Shown here one piece after another: positions 35,957 to 45,843 of a DNA stretch of 64,000 nucleotides; the first letter of the stretch is position 1; each line of letters starts with the position of its first letter. Source of the stretch: Oleiphilus sp. (GTDB lineage Bacteria > Pseudomonadota > Gammaproteobacteria > Pseudomonadales > Oleiphilaceae); assembly GCA_006212045.1 (NCBI GenBank), contig PZPK01000018.1:29177-93176 (forward strand). Reading direction: 5' to 3'. The notes beneath the pieces were generated by a model. It saw only the letters and a list, made by a program, of their open reading frames with translations, ran no database searches and was not told where the DNA came from. The translations under genes were made by a program, and so were the position numbers.

Positions 35957-37300
35957 GTGGGTGAGCGAAAATATTTTGGTACGGATGGTATCAGGGGGTG
36001 TCTTGGAGAAGGCGCAATTACCCCGGAATTTATGCTGAAGCTGGGTTGGGCCTGTGGGCAGGTCTTTAAGCAGTCCAAGGGCCGGAACAGAGTGATCATT
36101 GGTAAAGATACCCGTATCTCCGGATATTTGTTTGAATCTGCATTGGAGGCGGGTTTGTCATCTGCCGGTGTGGATGTGCGTCTGCTGGGGCCAATGCCAA
36201 CGCCAGCGATTGCTTATCTGACGCGAACCTACCGTGCAAACGCAGGCATTGTGATCAGTGCTTCCCATAATCCCTATCAGGACAACGGTATCAAGTTTTT
36301 CTCTTCCCAGGGGATGAAGCTGGATGATGAGATCGAGCTTGAAATAGAGTCCTTTCTGGAGCAGGACCTTCAGGTAGTCGCGCCGGACAAACTGGGGAAA
36401 GCCAAGCGCATTGATGATGCAGTAGGTCGTTACGTCGAATTTTGTAAAAGCACGATCCCTTCGGTCATGTCGCTGGATGGTATGAAGATTGTTCTGGACT
36501 GTGCACACGGTGCGACTTATCAGGTCGCCCCGTATGTCTTCAGGGAGTTGGGTGCCGATATCGAGACAATTGGCGTTCAGCCCGATGGCTTGAATATCAA
36601 TCAGGATGTCGGGTCTACCAGTCCGGGCCAGCTTGTCGAGAAAGTGCTGGAGTCCGGTGCGGATCTCGGGATTGCTTTTGATGGTGATGGTGATCGTGTG
36701 TTGATGGTTGATCACAAAGGGGAGGTGCTTGATGGTGATGAGCTGCTCTACATTATCGCCAAGAACAGAAAGGATTCCGGTCGTCTCAGTGGTGGCGTAG
36801 TAGGCACCCTGATGACTAACTATGGCGCCGAAATGGCATTTGAAGCCTTGGGGATTCCTTTTCTGCGGGCCAAGGTTGGGGACCGATACGTCATGGAGTT
36901 GTTAAAGCAATATGACTGGCAACTCGGTGGTGAAGGTTCAGGTCATATTGTATGTTTTGACAAGGCAACAACCGGCGACGGCATTGTGTCGGCTTTACAG
37001 GTGCTTATCGCAGTGTGGGGCGAAGGTAAGAGCTTGCATGAGCTCAAGAGCAGCATGAAGAAGTTGCCCCAGGTTTTGAAGAACGTACGGATAAAAAGAA
37101 AAATGGATCCGATGTCAAACCCGCAGATCGCTGTTGCAGTGGAGAATCAGGAGGCTCGCTTCGAGGGTGGTGGCAGGGTGCTGCTGAGAGCATCCGGGAC
37201 CGAGCCTTTGATACGCGTGATGGCTGAAGGGGATAACGAAGATTTGGTTGCGTCCGTTGTGGATGAACTGGTCGATGTTGTCACGGCCGAAATAGGCTGA
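35957..37300 (+). CDS. glmM: phosphoglucosamine mutase
   Basis: GlmM turns glucosamine-6-phosphate into glucosamine-1-phosphate for peptidoglycan and lipopolysaccharide. The product has the catalytic phosphoserine loop [15 protein letters not shown], the magnesium loop [11 protein letters not shown], the sugar-binding GEGSGH and the phosphate-binding [13 protein letters not shown] favour GTG 35957, preceded at seven bases by GGGAG and giving the family N-terminus [12 protein letters not shown] (447 residues); ATG 35942 would add five residues and has a ribosome site too close. Confidence 0.96.
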   Translation: MGERKYFGTDGIRGCLGEGAITPEFMLKLGWACGQVFKQSKGRNRVIIGKDTRISGYLFESALEAGLSSAGVDVRLLGPMPTPAIAYLTRTYRANAGIVISASHNPYQDNGIKFFSSQGMKLDDEIELEIESFLEQDLQVVAPDKLGKAKRIDDAVGRYVEFCKSTIPSVMSLDGMKIVLDCAHGATYQVAPYVFRELGADIETIGVQPDGLNINQDVGSTSPGQLVEKVLESGADLGIAFDGDGDRVLMVDHKGEVLDGDELLYIIAKNRKDSGRLSGGVVGTLMTNYGAEMAFEALGIPFLRAKVGDRYVMELLKQYDWQLGGEGSGHIVCFDKATTGDGIVSALQVLIAVWGEGKSLHELKSSMKKLPQVLKNVRIKRKMDPMSNPQIAVAVENQEARFEGGGRVLLRASGTEPLIRVMAEGDNEDLVASVVDELVDVVTAEIG

Positions 37301-37483
37301 ATATTGTTTTGTATCCCGGTATTACGGCCATCGAAAGGCACTTTTTACACTGTTTGGGTGGGCGGTATCTGGCCTCTCGTTAGACCCGGATAACAATTGT
37401 CGAAACTAGTCCGGGCGCTTCTTGTAACTCGAGAATATCTCAGTTAGTATGTGCGCCCTTCCGAACAGGTCGATCTCGGTTTT

Positions 37484-38239
37484 ATGCGTCGTAAGATTAT
37501 AGCTGGCAACTGGAAAATGAATGGTGATCAGGCCTTTGCGCGTGAATTTACCTCTGAATTCCGGGAAGCAATTTCGGGATTTTCCGATGGAATAGAGCTG
37601 ATTCTGGCGCCACCATCGGTTTATCTGGACAGGGTAGCCCAGAATCTGGAAGGAACGCCCGTGGCACTGGCGGCGCAAAATGTCTCAGAGTATGAGTCGG
37701 GTGCATATACGGGGGAAGTGTCGGCCCGAATGCTGAAAGATCTGGCCGTGACTTATTGCCTGGTGGGGCATTCAGAGCGCCGTGCATTGTATGGTGACAC
37801 GAAAGAGACTGTGGTCTCGAAAATTGGCAGGCTGTGTGAGCAGGGTATCCAGCCGATCCTGTGTGTCGGCGAGACGCTGGAGCAGCGGTCAGCCGGGCAG
37901 GCAGAGCAAGTGGTAGCTGAGCAGTTAACCTCTGTTCTGGACAGTTTTAATGACAGTGATTTAGCGGGACTGGTGGTGGCTTACGAGCCGGTCTGGGCGA
38001 TAGGGACCGGCAAAACTGCAACGCCGGAGATCGCGCAGGATATGCATGCTTTTGTCAGGCAGGTGCTGGCTGAAAAGTCGCAGGAATTATCACGGCGTTG
38101 CCCTGTTCTTTATGGTGGCAGCGTCAACGCGGGCAATGCGAAGGCCTTGTTCGGACAAAATGATGTCGATGGCGGTCTGGTAGGTGGCGCGTCATTGAAG
38201 GTAAACGAGTTTAATAATATATGCATGAGTATGGGTTAG
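37484..38239 (+). CDS. tpiA: triosephosphate isomerase
   Basis: TpiA interconverts dihydroxyacetone phosphate and glyceraldehyde-3-phosphate. The 251-residue chain has AGNWKMNG (catalytic Lys), VGHSERR (catalytic His), [14 protein letters not shown] (catalytic Glu and mobile loop) and YGGSVN. ATG 37484 starts exactly at the family N-terminus [13 protein letters not shown]; an upstream GTG at 37451 would add eleven atypical residues. The 180-bp gap after glmM may contain its promoter. secG starts four bases after the stop. Confidence 0.97.
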   Translation: MRRKIIAGNWKMNGDQAFAREFTSEFREAISGFSDGIELILAPPSVYLDRVAQNLEGTPVALAAQNVSEYESGAYTGEVSARMLKDLAVTYCLVGHSERRALYGDTKETVVSKIGRLCEQGIQPILCVGETLEQRSAGQAEQVVAEQLTSVLDSFNDSDLAGLVVAYEPVWAIGTGKTATPEIAQDMHAFVRQVLAEKSQELSRRCPVLYGGSVNAGNAKALFGQNDVDGGLVGGASLKVNEFNNICMSMG

Positions 38240-38243
38240 ATCT

Positions 38244-38723
38244 ATGGAAATGTTAGAGACGGCGGTCATTATCGTACACGTGTTGGTATCTCTAGCGTTG
38301 GTGGCTTTGGTGCTCTTGCAGCAAGGTAAAGGTGCAGAGGCCGGCGCATCGTTCGGTGGCGGAGCGTCCCAGACTGTATTTGGTAGTGCGGGTAGCGGTA
38401 ACTTCCTGACGCGTTCTACTTCAACGCTGGCGGTCATATTTTTTGTGACCAGCATAACTTTGGCAATTATCGCCAAGCAGAAAGCGGAAGTGGCAGCGTC
38501 GGGGCAGGACCAGATTCTGGTGCCGGTAGAGCAAACGGCACCCGCCGCGTTCCAGGAGCCGGTTTTCGAGAATGACGGTCAGCCTGTGGATTATAACCAG
38601 TCCATGGATGATTTGAAGGCAGAGATGGAGCAGGCCATGGAGGCCGGAATGTCGAGTTTTGCCGGTCAGGACGAAGCGGGTGCGGATGAAGGGTCCTCGG
38701 AGCAGTTGCCAGAGCTCGAATAA
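38244..38723 (+). CDS. secG: protein translocase subunit SecG
   Basis: SecG is the small accessory subunit of the SecYEG channel. The product has two membrane helices (about 7-26 and 54-75) separated by the conserved [21 protein letters not shown] loop. At 159 residues it is longer than E. coli SecG (110); the extra is an acidic, disordered C-terminal tail, a trend seen in pseudomonads. tpiA-secG-tRNA-Leu is the conserved order. Confidence 0.95.
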   Translation: MEMLETAVIIVHVLVSLALVALVLLQQGKGAEAGASFGGGASQTVFGSAGSGNFLTRSTSTLAVIFFVTSITLAIIAKQKAEVAASGQDQILVPVEQTAPAAFQEPVFENDGQPVDYNQSMDDLKAEMEQAMEAGMSSFAGQDEAGADEGSSEQLPELE

Positions 38724-38762
38724 GAAAATTCAGGCATGGAAATGTCTGAATTAACAGGTTAA

Positions 38763-38848
38763 GCCCAAGTGGTGGAATTGGTAGACACGCTATCTTGAGG
38801 GGGTAGTGGCTGTAAGCCGTGCCGGTTCAAGTCCGGCCTTGGGCACCA
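38763..38848 (+). tRNA. tRNA-Leu (anticodon GAG)
   Basis: Acceptor stem GCCCAAG/CTTGGGC closes an 86-nt class II cloverleaf with encoded CCA. The anticodon loop TTGAGGG gives GAG for CUC/CUU codons; the long variable arm (TGGCTGTAAGCC region) is present, and the T arm carries GGTTCAAGTCC. It corresponds by position to E. coli leuU, which also follows secG. Confidence 0.97.
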
Positions 38849-38856
38849 ACAGGAAA

Positions 38857-38885
38857 GCCCGCCTTGTCAGGCGGGCTTTTTGTTT
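38857..38885 (+). terminator. rho-independent terminator after tRNA-Leu(GAG)
   Basis: GCCCGCCT and AGGCGGGC pair over a 4-nt loop, then a T-rich tract. It ends the tpiA-secG-tRNA transcript. Confidence 0.95.
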
Positions 38886-38906
38886 TGCGGGTAAGGGTGT
38901 TAGCGG

Positions 38907-38935
38907 TTGATTCCTTATCTAGAGCTGCATATAAT
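38907..38935 (+). promoter_or_regulatory. strong sigma-70 promoter in the tRNA-Leu/rimP gap
   Basis: TTGATT (38907-38912) and a perfect TATAAT (38930-38935) with the ideal 17-nt spacer. It fires into a gene-free stretch closed by a terminator at 39044-39071. Confidence 0.8.
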
Positions 38936-38941
38936 GCGCAG

Positions 38942-39071
38942 CGTTGAAATGGAGCGGCTTTGGGGGTTTTAAGGATCATCAAGGCTTGAGTGAAACGTAA
39001 GTTTGGTTGCTCGCCGGGTGATTGGCCTCCAACAGAGTCTTGCAAAAAGCCCCTCATCGTAGGGGCTTTTT
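38942..39071 (+). ncRNA. candidate small RNA of about 130 nt
   Basis: This stretch is delimited by a strong promoter ending seven bases before it and a strong rho-independent terminator at its end, with a separate terminator before the promoter. No reading frame with a ribosome site lies within it. That is the layout of an independent small RNA gene. It is not a tRNA: no T-arm consensus or CCA end can be folded, although this is the place where E. coli keeps metY (tRNA-fMet). Homology to known RNA families could not be tested. Confidence 0.6.
39044..39071 (+). terminator. rho-independent terminator of the candidate small RNA
   Basis: AAAAAGCCCC and GGGGCTTTTT pair across an 8-nt loop. The stem is symmetric with A and T flanks, so it could act in both directions, but no minus-strand gene lies upstream. 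Confidence 0.9.
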
Positions 39072-39078
39072 AGTAGTG

Positions 39079-39105
39079 ATGGGCGTTATGCCCATTTTTT
39101 GTTTT
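39079..39105 (+). terminator. second hairpin with T-tract before rimP
   Basis: ATGGGC, GTTAT loop and GCCCAT followed by six T, a G and five T. Either a back-up terminator of the small RNA or an attenuator in the rimP-nusA leader. Confidence 0.7.
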
Positions 39106-39210
39106 TGAAGGTCTCGTTTTCTGTTTTATCAGGCTGTAGGCGAGACACGCATGATGCGGAGAATGTTTCCGCGTAACAGGTAAGGTCGGTAGCTACAATT
39201 GACGATTAAC

Positions 39211-39732
39211 ATGTCTGCAAAAGTCAGACGACTAGATGAAATAATCAGGCCCGTTGTTGAAGGGCTGGGTTTCGAATGCTGGGGGATAGAATTTGCTTCC
39301 CAGGGCAAACATTCCATGCTGCGGATTTATATCGAAAGTCCGGGTGGAGGTGCAGGCTCCGTGCAGTCTGACGCATCAGAAAATTCGGAAGTGACCGAGC
39401 GGGAAAGCGGGATCGAGCTGGCTGATTGTGAAAAAGTCAGTCGACAGCTGAGTGCGGTGCTTGACGTTGAAGATCCCATCACGAATGACTACACCCTGGA
39501 GGTTTCATCTCCTGGTCTGGACAGGCCTCTTTATACTCTGGCCCAATTCGAACGCTTTATCGGGCATGTGGTTAACCTACGTTTAAGAATGGCTTTCGAA
39601 GGCAGGCGAAAATATACCGGCCAGCTAAAGGGAGTCGAGGGTAATGATGTGGTGATTCAAGTGGAAGAAGAGGAGTTTCTTTTTCCTTTGGAAGGCATCG
39701 AAAAAGCCAATATCGTACCTCAATTTGATTGA
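39211..39732 (+). CDS. rimP: ribosome maturation factor RimP
   Basis: RimP binds pre-30S particles and is needed for assembly of the central pseudoknot region. The 173-residue product has the N-terminal domain ([37 protein letters not shown]) and the C-terminal Sm-like barrel ([20 protein letters not shown]). It is about 20 residues longer than usual because of a polar Ser/Gly/Glu-rich insertion near residues 45-65. ATG 39211 is preferred over TTG 39199 since [10 protein letters not shown] aligns with homologues; neither has a strong ribosome site. First gene of the nusA-infB operon. Confidence 0.95.
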   Translation: MSAKVRRLDEIIRPVVEGLGFECWGIEFASQGKHSMLRIYIESPGGGAGSVQSDASENSEVTERESGIELADCEKVSRQLSAVLDVEDPITNDYTLEVSSPGLDRPLYTLAQFERFIGHVVNLRLRMAFEGRRKYTGQLKGVEGNDVVIQVEEEEFLFPLEGIEKANIVPQFD

Positions 39733-39758
39733 TTTGGATTACTGGAGCAAGTAACGCG

Positions 39759-41255
39759 ATGAATAAAGAAATTTTGCTGGTTGTTGAAGCGGTTTCGAAT
39801 GAAAAAGGCGTCGATAAAGACGTGATTTTCGAAGCGATTGAGCTGGCTTTGGCGACGGCAACCAAGAAGCGCTACGAGGACGAGGAAAACGCCGATATCT
39901 TTGTCAATATTGATCGCAAGACGGGAGAGTATGAAACATTTCGTCGCTGGTTGGTGGTAGACAACGACGCGGTCCCGGCACTTGGTACAGAGCTGACTTT
40001 TCAGGAAGCCGAGGAAATATCCAAGGATCTCAAGCCCGGTGACGAACATATTGAAGAAATTGAATCGATCGCGTTCGGGCGCATCGGAGCGCAGGCCGCC
40101 AAGCAGATCATCGTTCAGAAGGTACGAGAGGCTGAGCGGGAAAAAATTGTAGACGGTTATCGTGACCGGGTCGGTGAGTTGGTGTCTGGTACGGTCAAGA
40201 AAGTGACCCGTGACAACGTGATTGTCGATCTGGGAAATAACGCAGAAGCATTGTTGCCAAGAGAAAACCTGGTTGCGCGGGAAGTATTCAGAATGGGCGA
40301 TCGGGTTCGGGCTTTGCTGGAGGAAATTCGTGTTGAAACGCGCGGGCCGCAGCTGATTTTGAGCCGTACCTCTCCAAAAATGCTGATTGAGCTGTTCCGG
40401 ATTGAAGTACCTGAAATTTCCGAAGAGGTGATTGAGGTGCGTGGTGCAGCAAGAGACCCGGGTTCCAGGGCCAAGATTGCAGTGAAAACCAATGACAAGC
40501 GCATCGATCCTGTTGGTGCCTGTGTCGGTATGCGTGGTGCGAGAGTTCAGGCGGTTTCCGGGGAGCTCGGAAACGAGCGAGTGGATATCATCATGTGGGA
40601 CGATAATCCGGCCCAATTGGTGATCAATGCCATGGCACCGGCGGAAGTTGCCTCTATCGTGATTGATGAAGATACCCACTCCATGGATGTTGCGGTCGCG
40701 GAGGAAAATCTGGCGATGGCCATTGGGCGAGCAGGCCAGAACGTGCGTCTTGCTTCAGAGCTTACGGGCTGGGAGCTGAACGTCATGACCGAAGAGCAGG
40801 CGGGCGAGCAGCAGGAACAGGAAGCTTCCAAGTATATTGATCTGTTTGTCGATAAACTGGACGTGGATGAAGATTTGGCATTGGAACTGATCAATGAAGG
40901 CTTTACCACCCTGGAAGAAGTCGCTTATGTGCCTCTCGAGGAAATGTTGTCGATAGAGGCGTTTGACGAAGAAATTGTCGAAGAATTACGTCGTCGTGCC
41001 AAAGACGCTTTGTTGAATGCTGCTCTCGCATCAGAAGAGCAGTTGGAAGCGGGCGAGCCGGCCGAAGATTTGTTAACAATGGACGGGATGGAAAAGCATC
41101 TCGCGCTGGTACTTGCCAGTAAGGGTATTGTAACGATGGAAGATCTGGCAGAGCAGTCAGTCGATGATTTGATGGATATTGACGGTATGGATGAAGAAAA
41201 AGCGGGGCAGTTAATAATGACTGCGCGCGCACCATGGTTTGAAGGCCAGGAATAA
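39759..41255 (+). CDS. nusA: transcription termination/antitermination factor NusA
   Basis: NusA binds RNA polymerase and nascent RNA and modulates pausing, termination and antitermination. The 498-residue product shows the N-terminal polymerase-binding domain, S1 domain ([18 protein letters not shown]), two KH domains ([17 protein letters not shown] and [20 protein letters not shown]) and two C-terminal acidic helix-hairpin-helix repeats. ATG 39759 has GGAG twelve bases before it and matches the family start [18 protein letters not shown]. rimP-nusA-infB is the universal proteobacterial order. Confidence 0.98.
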   Translation: MNKEILLVVEAVSNEKGVDKDVIFEAIELALATATKKRYEDEENADIFVNIDRKTGEYETFRRWLVVDNDAVPALGTELTFQEAEEISKDLKPGDEHIEEIESIAFGRIGAQAAKQIIVQKVREAEREKIVDGYRDRVGELVSGTVKKVTRDNVIVDLGNNAEALLPRENLVAREVFRMGDRVRALLEEIRVETRGPQLILSRTSPKMLIELFRIEVPEISEEVIEVRGAARDPGSRAKIAVKTNDKRIDPVGACVGMRGARVQAVSGELGNERVDIIMWDDNPAQLVINAMAPAEVASIVIDEDTHSMDVAVAEENLAMAIGRAGQNVRLASELTGWELNVMTEEQAGEQQEQEASKYIDLFVDKLDVDEDLALELINEGFTTLEEVAYVPLEEMLSIEAFDEEIVEELRRRAKDALLNAALASEEQLEAGEPAEDLLTMDGMEKHLALVLASKGIVTMEDLAEQSVDDLMDIDGMDEEKAGQLIMTARAPWFEGQE

Positions 41256-41280
41256 TCGACGGAATTCAGGAGAATTGGAC

Positions 41281-43797
41281 ATGTCAGAAGTAACGGTTAA
41301 ACAGCTGGCTGAGGATATAGGTGCTCCGGTCGAAAGATTGTTGAAGCAGATAGAAGATGCGGGCCTCGAAAAGCGCGCCGAAGCCGACACGGTATCCGAC
41401 GAAGAAAAGAAAAATCTACTGGCTTATTTGAAACGTAGCCACGGTGAATCTGAATCGGAGCCAAAAAAAATCACGCTCAAGCGTAAAACAACGACGACGC
41501 TGAAAATGTCTGGCGGGCAGGGTAAAACCAAAACCGTCAATGTTGAAGTGCGCAAGAAACGCACTTACGTGAAACGTCCGGACGTTTCGGTGGAGCAGGA
41601 AAAGCAGCGCAAGGAAGAGGCTGAGCTGGAAGCCAAGAAGGCAGCAGAAGAAGCAGCACGCAAGGCGGAAGAGGAAAAACAGAAGCAGCTGGAAGCCGAG
41701 AAGGCGAAAGAAGAAGAGAAGCAGGCTGACAAAGGTTCAACGCTTAAAGGCGCTCCCAAGGTGCCGGTAGAAGCGGTTGTTGCTCCGCCCGAGCCAGAGC
41801 AGGACGGCAAAGGCAAGAAGAAGCACAAGAAGAAGTCTCATGATGTGGCGGATGACGATGGTCGTCCCAAGAAACATGTGAAATCTGCAGGCCATCGCGG
41901 GCCTCGACAGCGCGATGAAACGCTGGTTGATCCGATGACCGCAATTGCACTGGAAGAAGAGGACGAAGCCAACTTGCCGCGTCGCCTCAAAGCCAAGAAA
42001 AAAGTAAAACGCACGCATGCCTTTGAAAAGCCTGTGGCACCGGTTTCGAAAGAAGTCGCGATTGGCGACACCATCGTGGTGAGCGAATTGGCAGACAAAA
42101 TGTCGGTCAAGGCGGTTGCAGTGATCAAAACGCTCATGGGAATGGGCGTAATGGCAACGGTTAATCAGGCGATTGATCAGGAAACTGCCATTCTGGTTGT
42201 TGAGGAGATGGGTCATACCGTCAAGATAATTGAAGAAAATGCGCTCGAAAATGAAGTGCTGGAAAGCATTGATTACGAGGGCGAAGAAGTGCCGCGTGCG
42301 CCGGTTGTCAGTGTCATGGGTCATGTTGATCACGGCAAGACCTCACTGTTGGATTATATTCGGCGCGCCAAGGTTGCGGCGGGCGAATCAGGCGGCATTA
42401 CACAGCACATTGGTGCATATCATGTAGAAACCGATCACGGCATGATTTCCTTTCTGGATACTCCGGGACACGCGGCTTTCACCGCAATGCGAGCCCGTGG
42501 TGCCCAGTGTACCGACATTGTTATTCTGGTTGTCGCAGCCGATGACGGCGTCATGCCGCAGACGGAAGAAGCTGTGCAGCATGCGCGCTCGGCAGGAGTT
42601 CCACTGGTTGTCGCAGTGAATAAGATGGATAAGGAAGAAGCCGATCCGGACCGGGTTAAAAACGAACTCGCCGCTAAAGATGTCATCCCTGAAGATTGGG
42701 GTGGAGATGTTCAGTTTATACCTGTCTCCGCGCATACAGGAGAGGGTATTGATGCCTTGCTGGACGCTGTATTGCTGCAATCCGAAATTCTGGAGCTGAA
42801 AGCTGTTAAGGATGTGCCTGCCAAAGGTGTGGTTGTGGAATCCAGTCTGGACAAGGGGCGTGGCGCGGTTGCGACTGTGCTGGTCCAGAACGGTACCTTG
42901 CGTCAGGGAGATATGGTCATTGCCGGCATGCACTATGGACGTGTCCGTGCGATGCTTGACGAAGGCGGTGCGCCGGCAAAAGAAGCGGGTCCTTCCATTC
43001 CTGTTGAGATTCTCGGATTGAATGGCACGCCGGATGCTGGTGACGAGTTTGTCGTAGTGTCTGACGAGCGTAAAGCGAGAGAGTTGGCAGAGTTCAGAGC
43101 CGATAAAAACCGTAAAGACCGCTTACAGCGTCAACAGGCAGCCAAGCTTGAGAACCTGTTTGAAAATATGGGTGCCGATGAGGTGAAAAACCTGAACATC
43201 GTACTGAAAACCGATGTTCGAGGCTCCCTTGAAGCACTCACCGCAGCACTGAATGATATTGGCAATGACGAGGTTCAGGTCAAGATTGTCTCCAGTGGTG
43301 TTGGTGGTATTGCCGAGACAGACGCAAATCTGGCGTTGGCGACCAATGCGGTACTGATCGGCTTTAACGTACGGGCTGACGCTTCTGCGCGTAAGGTGAT
43401 CGAGGAAGAAGGTCTTGATTTGCGCTACTACAGCGTTATTTACGAAATCATTGATCATGTGAAGCAGGCCCTGACGGGTATGCTGGCGCCAGAGTTCAAG
43501 GAAGAAATTGTCGGTATTGCAGAAGTGCGTGATGTCTTCAAATCGCCGAAGTTTGGTCAGGTGGCCGGCTGTATGGTGTTGGAAGGCACCATCTATCGAA
43601 ACAAGAAGATACGTGTTCTGCGCGATGATATTGTTATTTTTGAAGGCGAACTTGAATCCCTGCGTCGCTTTAAGGATGACGTCAACGAAGTACGCTCCGG
43701 TACGGAATGTGGTATCGGTGTGAAAAACTATGATGTGAAAGTTGGGGACAAGATTGAAGTCTTTGACAAAGTGTCGGTAGAGCGCACACTCGCTTAG
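41281..43797 (+). CDS. infB: translation initiation factor IF-2
   Basis: IF-2 is the GTPase that brings initiator tRNA to the 30S subunit and promotes subunit joining. The 838-residue product has the N-terminal IF2 associated domain, a long Lys/Glu/Ala helical linker (about residues 100-200), a second short N-domain, the G domain with [18 protein letters not shown] and NKMDK, and the C-terminal fMet-tRNA-binding domains. ATG 41281 is preceded by AGGAG and begins [14 protein letters not shown] as in homologues. In E. coli an internal start gives a shorter form; whether one is used here is unknown. Confidence 0.98.
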   Translation: MSEVTVKQLAEDIGAPVERLLKQIEDAGLEKRAEADTVSDEEKKNLLAYLKRSHGESESEPKKITLKRKTTTTLKMSGGQGKTKTVNVEVRKKRTYVKRPDVSVEQEKQRKEEAELEAKKAAEEAARKAEEEKQKQLEAEKAKEEEKQADKGSTLKGAPKVPVEAVVAPPEPEQDGKGKKKHKKKSHDVADDDGRPKKHVKSAGHRGPRQRDETLVDPMTAIALEEEDEANLPRRLKAKKKVKRTHAFEKPVAPVSKEVAIGDTIVVSELADKMSVKAVAVIKTLMGMGVMATVNQAIDQETAILVVEEMGHTVKIIEENALENEVLESIDYEGEEVPRAPVVSVMGHVDHGKTSLLDYIRRAKVAAGESGGITQHIGAYHVETDHGMISFLDTPGHAAFTAMRARGAQCTDIVILVVAADDGVMPQTEEAVQHARSAGVPLVVAVNKMDKEEADPDRVKNELAAKDVIPEDWGGDVQFIPVSAHTGEGIDALLDAVLLQSEILELKAVKDVPAKGVVVESSLDKGRGAVATVLVQNGTLRQGDMVIAGMHYGRVRAMLDEGGAPAKEAGPSIPVEILGLNGTPDAGDEFVVVSDERKARELAEFRADKNRKDRLQRQQAAKLENLFENMGADEVKNLNIVLKTDVRGSLEALTAALNDIGNDEVQVKIVSSGVGGIAETDANLALATNAVLIGFNVRADASARKVIEEEGLDLRYYSVIYEIIDHVKQALTGMLAPEFKEEIVGIAEVRDVFKSPKFGQVAGCMVLEGTIYRNKKIRVLRDDIVIFEGELESLRRFKDDVNEVRSGTECGIGVKNYDVKVGDKIEVFDKVSVERTLA

Positions 43798-43843
43798 TTA
43801 TACGGCATTTTACGTCCTTAACCGAACAGGCATATAGGCAGGC

Positions 43844-44236
43844 ATGGCAAGAGATTTTAAAAGAACGGATCGTATTGGCGATCAGATGCAGCGCGATCTT
43901 TCCGAGCTGATAAGGCTTTCGGTCAAGGATCCGCGCGTTGGCATGGTCACCGTCAATCAGGTATCTGTGTCGAAGGATCTTGGCTATGCAGATGTGTATG
44001 TGACCTTGCTGACTCTGGAAGACGTTTCTGCGGATTCCGAGGAGGTTAAATCGACGATCAAGGTGCTTAATGGTGCTGCCGGCTATCTCAGATCGGAGCT
44101 GGCCAAGCGTATCAAGCTCAGAATGATCCCGCAGTTGCGTTTTCATTTTGATGCTTCTGTCGGAGAGGGGCGTCGTTTAGACAACCTTATCCGCCGGGCG
44201 CGCGCCTCAGACTCGGATAGCGAAAGCTCGAGTTAA
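43844..44236 (+). CDS. rbfA: ribosome-binding factor A
   Basis: RbfA is a KH-like cold-adaptation factor that binds the 30S subunit during maturation of the 16S 5' end. The 130-residue product shows RTDRIGDQMQRDLSELIRL, DPRVGMVTVNQVSVSKDL and IPQLRFHFDASVGEGRRL, all family landmarks. The C-terminal tail is Ser/Asp rich. It stands between infB and truB as usual. Confidence 0.97.
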   Translation: MARDFKRTDRIGDQMQRDLSELIRLSVKDPRVGMVTVNQVSVSKDLGYADVYVTLLTLEDVSADSEEVKSTIKVLNGAAGYLRSELAKRIKLRMIPQLRFHFDASVGEGRRLDNLIRRARASDSDSESSS

Positions 44237-44253
44237 TCGTCGGAGACGCAAGT

Positions 44254-45186
44254 TTGGCAAGACGACGTAAAGGGCGCGCCTTGAATGGCGTGCTTATTCT
44301 CGATAAGCCTCAGGGACTTACGTCCAATGCGGCACTTCAGCGTGTTCGCAAGGCCTATGGTGCCCAAAAAGCCGGTCACACTGGCAGCCTGGATCCGCTG
44401 GCGACAGGTGTCTTGCCTGTTTGTTTTGGGGAGGCGACCAAGTTCTCCCAGTTTCTTCTGAATGCCGACAAAGGCTATTTCACCACCGCGACATTGGGCG
44501 AAGTGCGTGATACCGGTGATAGTGAAGGCGAACTCGTGAAACAGTCCAGTGTTCCCAGGCTGGAAGCAGAGGCGCTTGAGCAACTTCTCGCGAGGTTCCG
44601 GGGGCAGATTGATCAGGTGCCGTCGATGTACTCGGCACTCAAGCATCAGGGGCGTCCACTCTACGAATGGGCGCGCAAGGGGGTCGAAATTGATCGCCCT
44701 GCAAGAGCTGTACGCATTGATCGACTGGAATTGACCGGTCTTCGAGACCGAGAGATGGATCTGACCGTGGAATGCTCCAAGGGCACTTACATCCGTTCGC
44801 TGGTCGAGGATATCGGGCAGGCCATTGGTTGTGGCGCCCATGTTTCTATGTTGAGGCGCTTTAAAGCAGGTCATTTTCTGCTGGAGCAGTGCCATACTTT
44901 GGAAGAAATAGAGCAGGCTGTCGGAGATATGTCTGTTCTGGATGCATTTCTATTGCCGGTAGATGCGCTTTTACTGGATTTGCCCGATATTTTTGTAAAT
45001 AGTGATCAGGGAAGGTCGATATTGCATGGCCAAGCGGTTAGAATATCGCGCGTCGAAAATACGGGGATTTGTAAACTGTATATCGAAGCTGTGGATGAAT
45101 CGGCTGCACCGACCTTTATCGGGGTTGCCGAACTGGATTCCGAAGGGAACCTGGTACCGAAACGGCTCGTTAATTTCGAAGAATAG
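44254..45186 (+). CDS. truB: tRNA pseudouridine(55) synthase
   Basis: TruB isomerises U55 in the T loop of tRNAs. The 310-residue product has [17 protein letters not shown], the catalytic Asp motif [18 protein letters not shown], the RNA-contact region [20 protein letters not shown] and a C-terminal PUA-like domain. TTG 44254 is the start, eight bases after GGAG; no ATG is available at the family N-terminus. It follows rbfA by 17 bp. Confidence 0.97.
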   Translation: MARRRKGRALNGVLILDKPQGLTSNAALQRVRKAYGAQKAGHTGSLDPLATGVLPVCFGEATKFSQFLLNADKGYFTTATLGEVRDTGDSEGELVKQSSVPRLEAEALEQLLARFRGQIDQVPSMYSALKHQGRPLYEWARKGVEIDRPARAVRIDRLELTGLRDREMDLTVECSKGTYIRSLVEDIGQAIGCGAHVSMLRRFKAGHFLLEQCHTLEEIEQAVGDMSVLDAFLLPVDALLLDLPDIFVNSDQGRSILHGQAVRISRVENTGICKLYIEAVDESAAPTFIGVAELDSEGNLVPKRLVNFEE

Positions 45187-45278
45187 TGTGTACGCAGGTC
45201 GCGTGCCCAAAGACCCATGCTGTAATTATGCGCGGTGCGGGTCGGAGTTTGAATACGCATATTATTGAGGAAAAGATT

Positions 45279-45548
45279 ATGGCACTAAGTGCTCAGGAAA
45301 AAGCGCAGGTTGTAGGTGAATACCAGTTGGCAGAAGGCGATACCGGATCTCCGGAAGTACAGGTTGCCCTGTTGACTGCCAATATCAACAAACTACAATC
45401 CCACTTTAAAGACAATGCCCATGACCACCACTCGCGTCGAGGTCTGATTCGCATGGTTAACCAGCGTCGTAAGTTGCTGGACTACCTGAAGGGCAAAAAC
45501 GCAGAGCGATATGTTTCGCTGATTGGCCGTTTGGGCTTGCGTCGATAA
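45279..45548 (+). CDS. rpsO: 30S ribosomal protein S15
   Basis: S15 is a primary 16S rRNA-binding protein of the central domain. The 89-residue product has the standard length and sequence ([50 protein letters not shown]). ATG 45279 with GAGG eight bases before it is the clear start; longer upstream extension is out-of-family. In E. coli S15 autoregulates through a leader pseudoknot; the 92-bp leader here could do so, but I cannot fold it by eye. Confidence 0.98.
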   Translation: MALSAQEKAQVVGEYQLAEGDTGSPEVQVALLTANINKLQSHFKDNAHDHHSRRGLIRMVNQRRKLLDYLKGKNAERYVSLIGRLGLRR

Positions 45549-45610
45549 CAGCACAGATTTCGTACCAATTGATCATGAAGATGGTTCGAATCCAGAACTG
45601 AGAATAAACC

Positions 45611-45651
45611 GTACCGGGCGGCTCTGAACAGGAGTGGCCCGGTACTTTTTT
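45611..45651 (+). terminator. rho-independent terminator between rpsO and pnp
   Basis: GTACCGGGC and GCCCGGTAC form a 9-bp stem with a 17-nt loop, followed by six T residues. It ends the rimP-rpsO transcript. Confidence 0.88.
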
Positions 45652-45712
45652 GTAAGTAGCCAAGTTTCTTACGCTGTTATACGGCAAGAGGGGCGGGCTG
45701 AAAGAAGAGGGT

Positions 45713-45741
45713 TTGGCAGCTCATTGATAAAGTTTTATAGC
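45713..45741 (+). promoter_or_regulatory. probable sigma-70 promoter of pnp
   Basis: TTGGCA (45713-45718), a 17-nt spacer and TATAGC (45736-45741). Transcription would start near 45748 and give a leader of about 95 nt, the region where E. coli PNPase and RNase III autoregulate pnp. Confidence 0.6.
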
Positions 45742-45843
45742 TGAACGCTTTGCTTTGCAGGCAGAGTTTTCAAGCATAAAGCTTTAGTCGTAAGTGAACT
45801 GTTGGGCTCTTCCATTGAATGAAAAAATGATTAAGGAGCGGAT

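Noticed and set aside
38942..39071. A tRNA-fMet gene in the leuU-rimP gap
   Set aside because: No acceptor stem with CCA end, no T-loop consensus and no CAT anticodon stem-loop could be found.
39720..40679. 319-codon minus-strand frame opposite nusA
   Set aside because: Antisense shadow of a universally conserved gene; no start signal or known domain.
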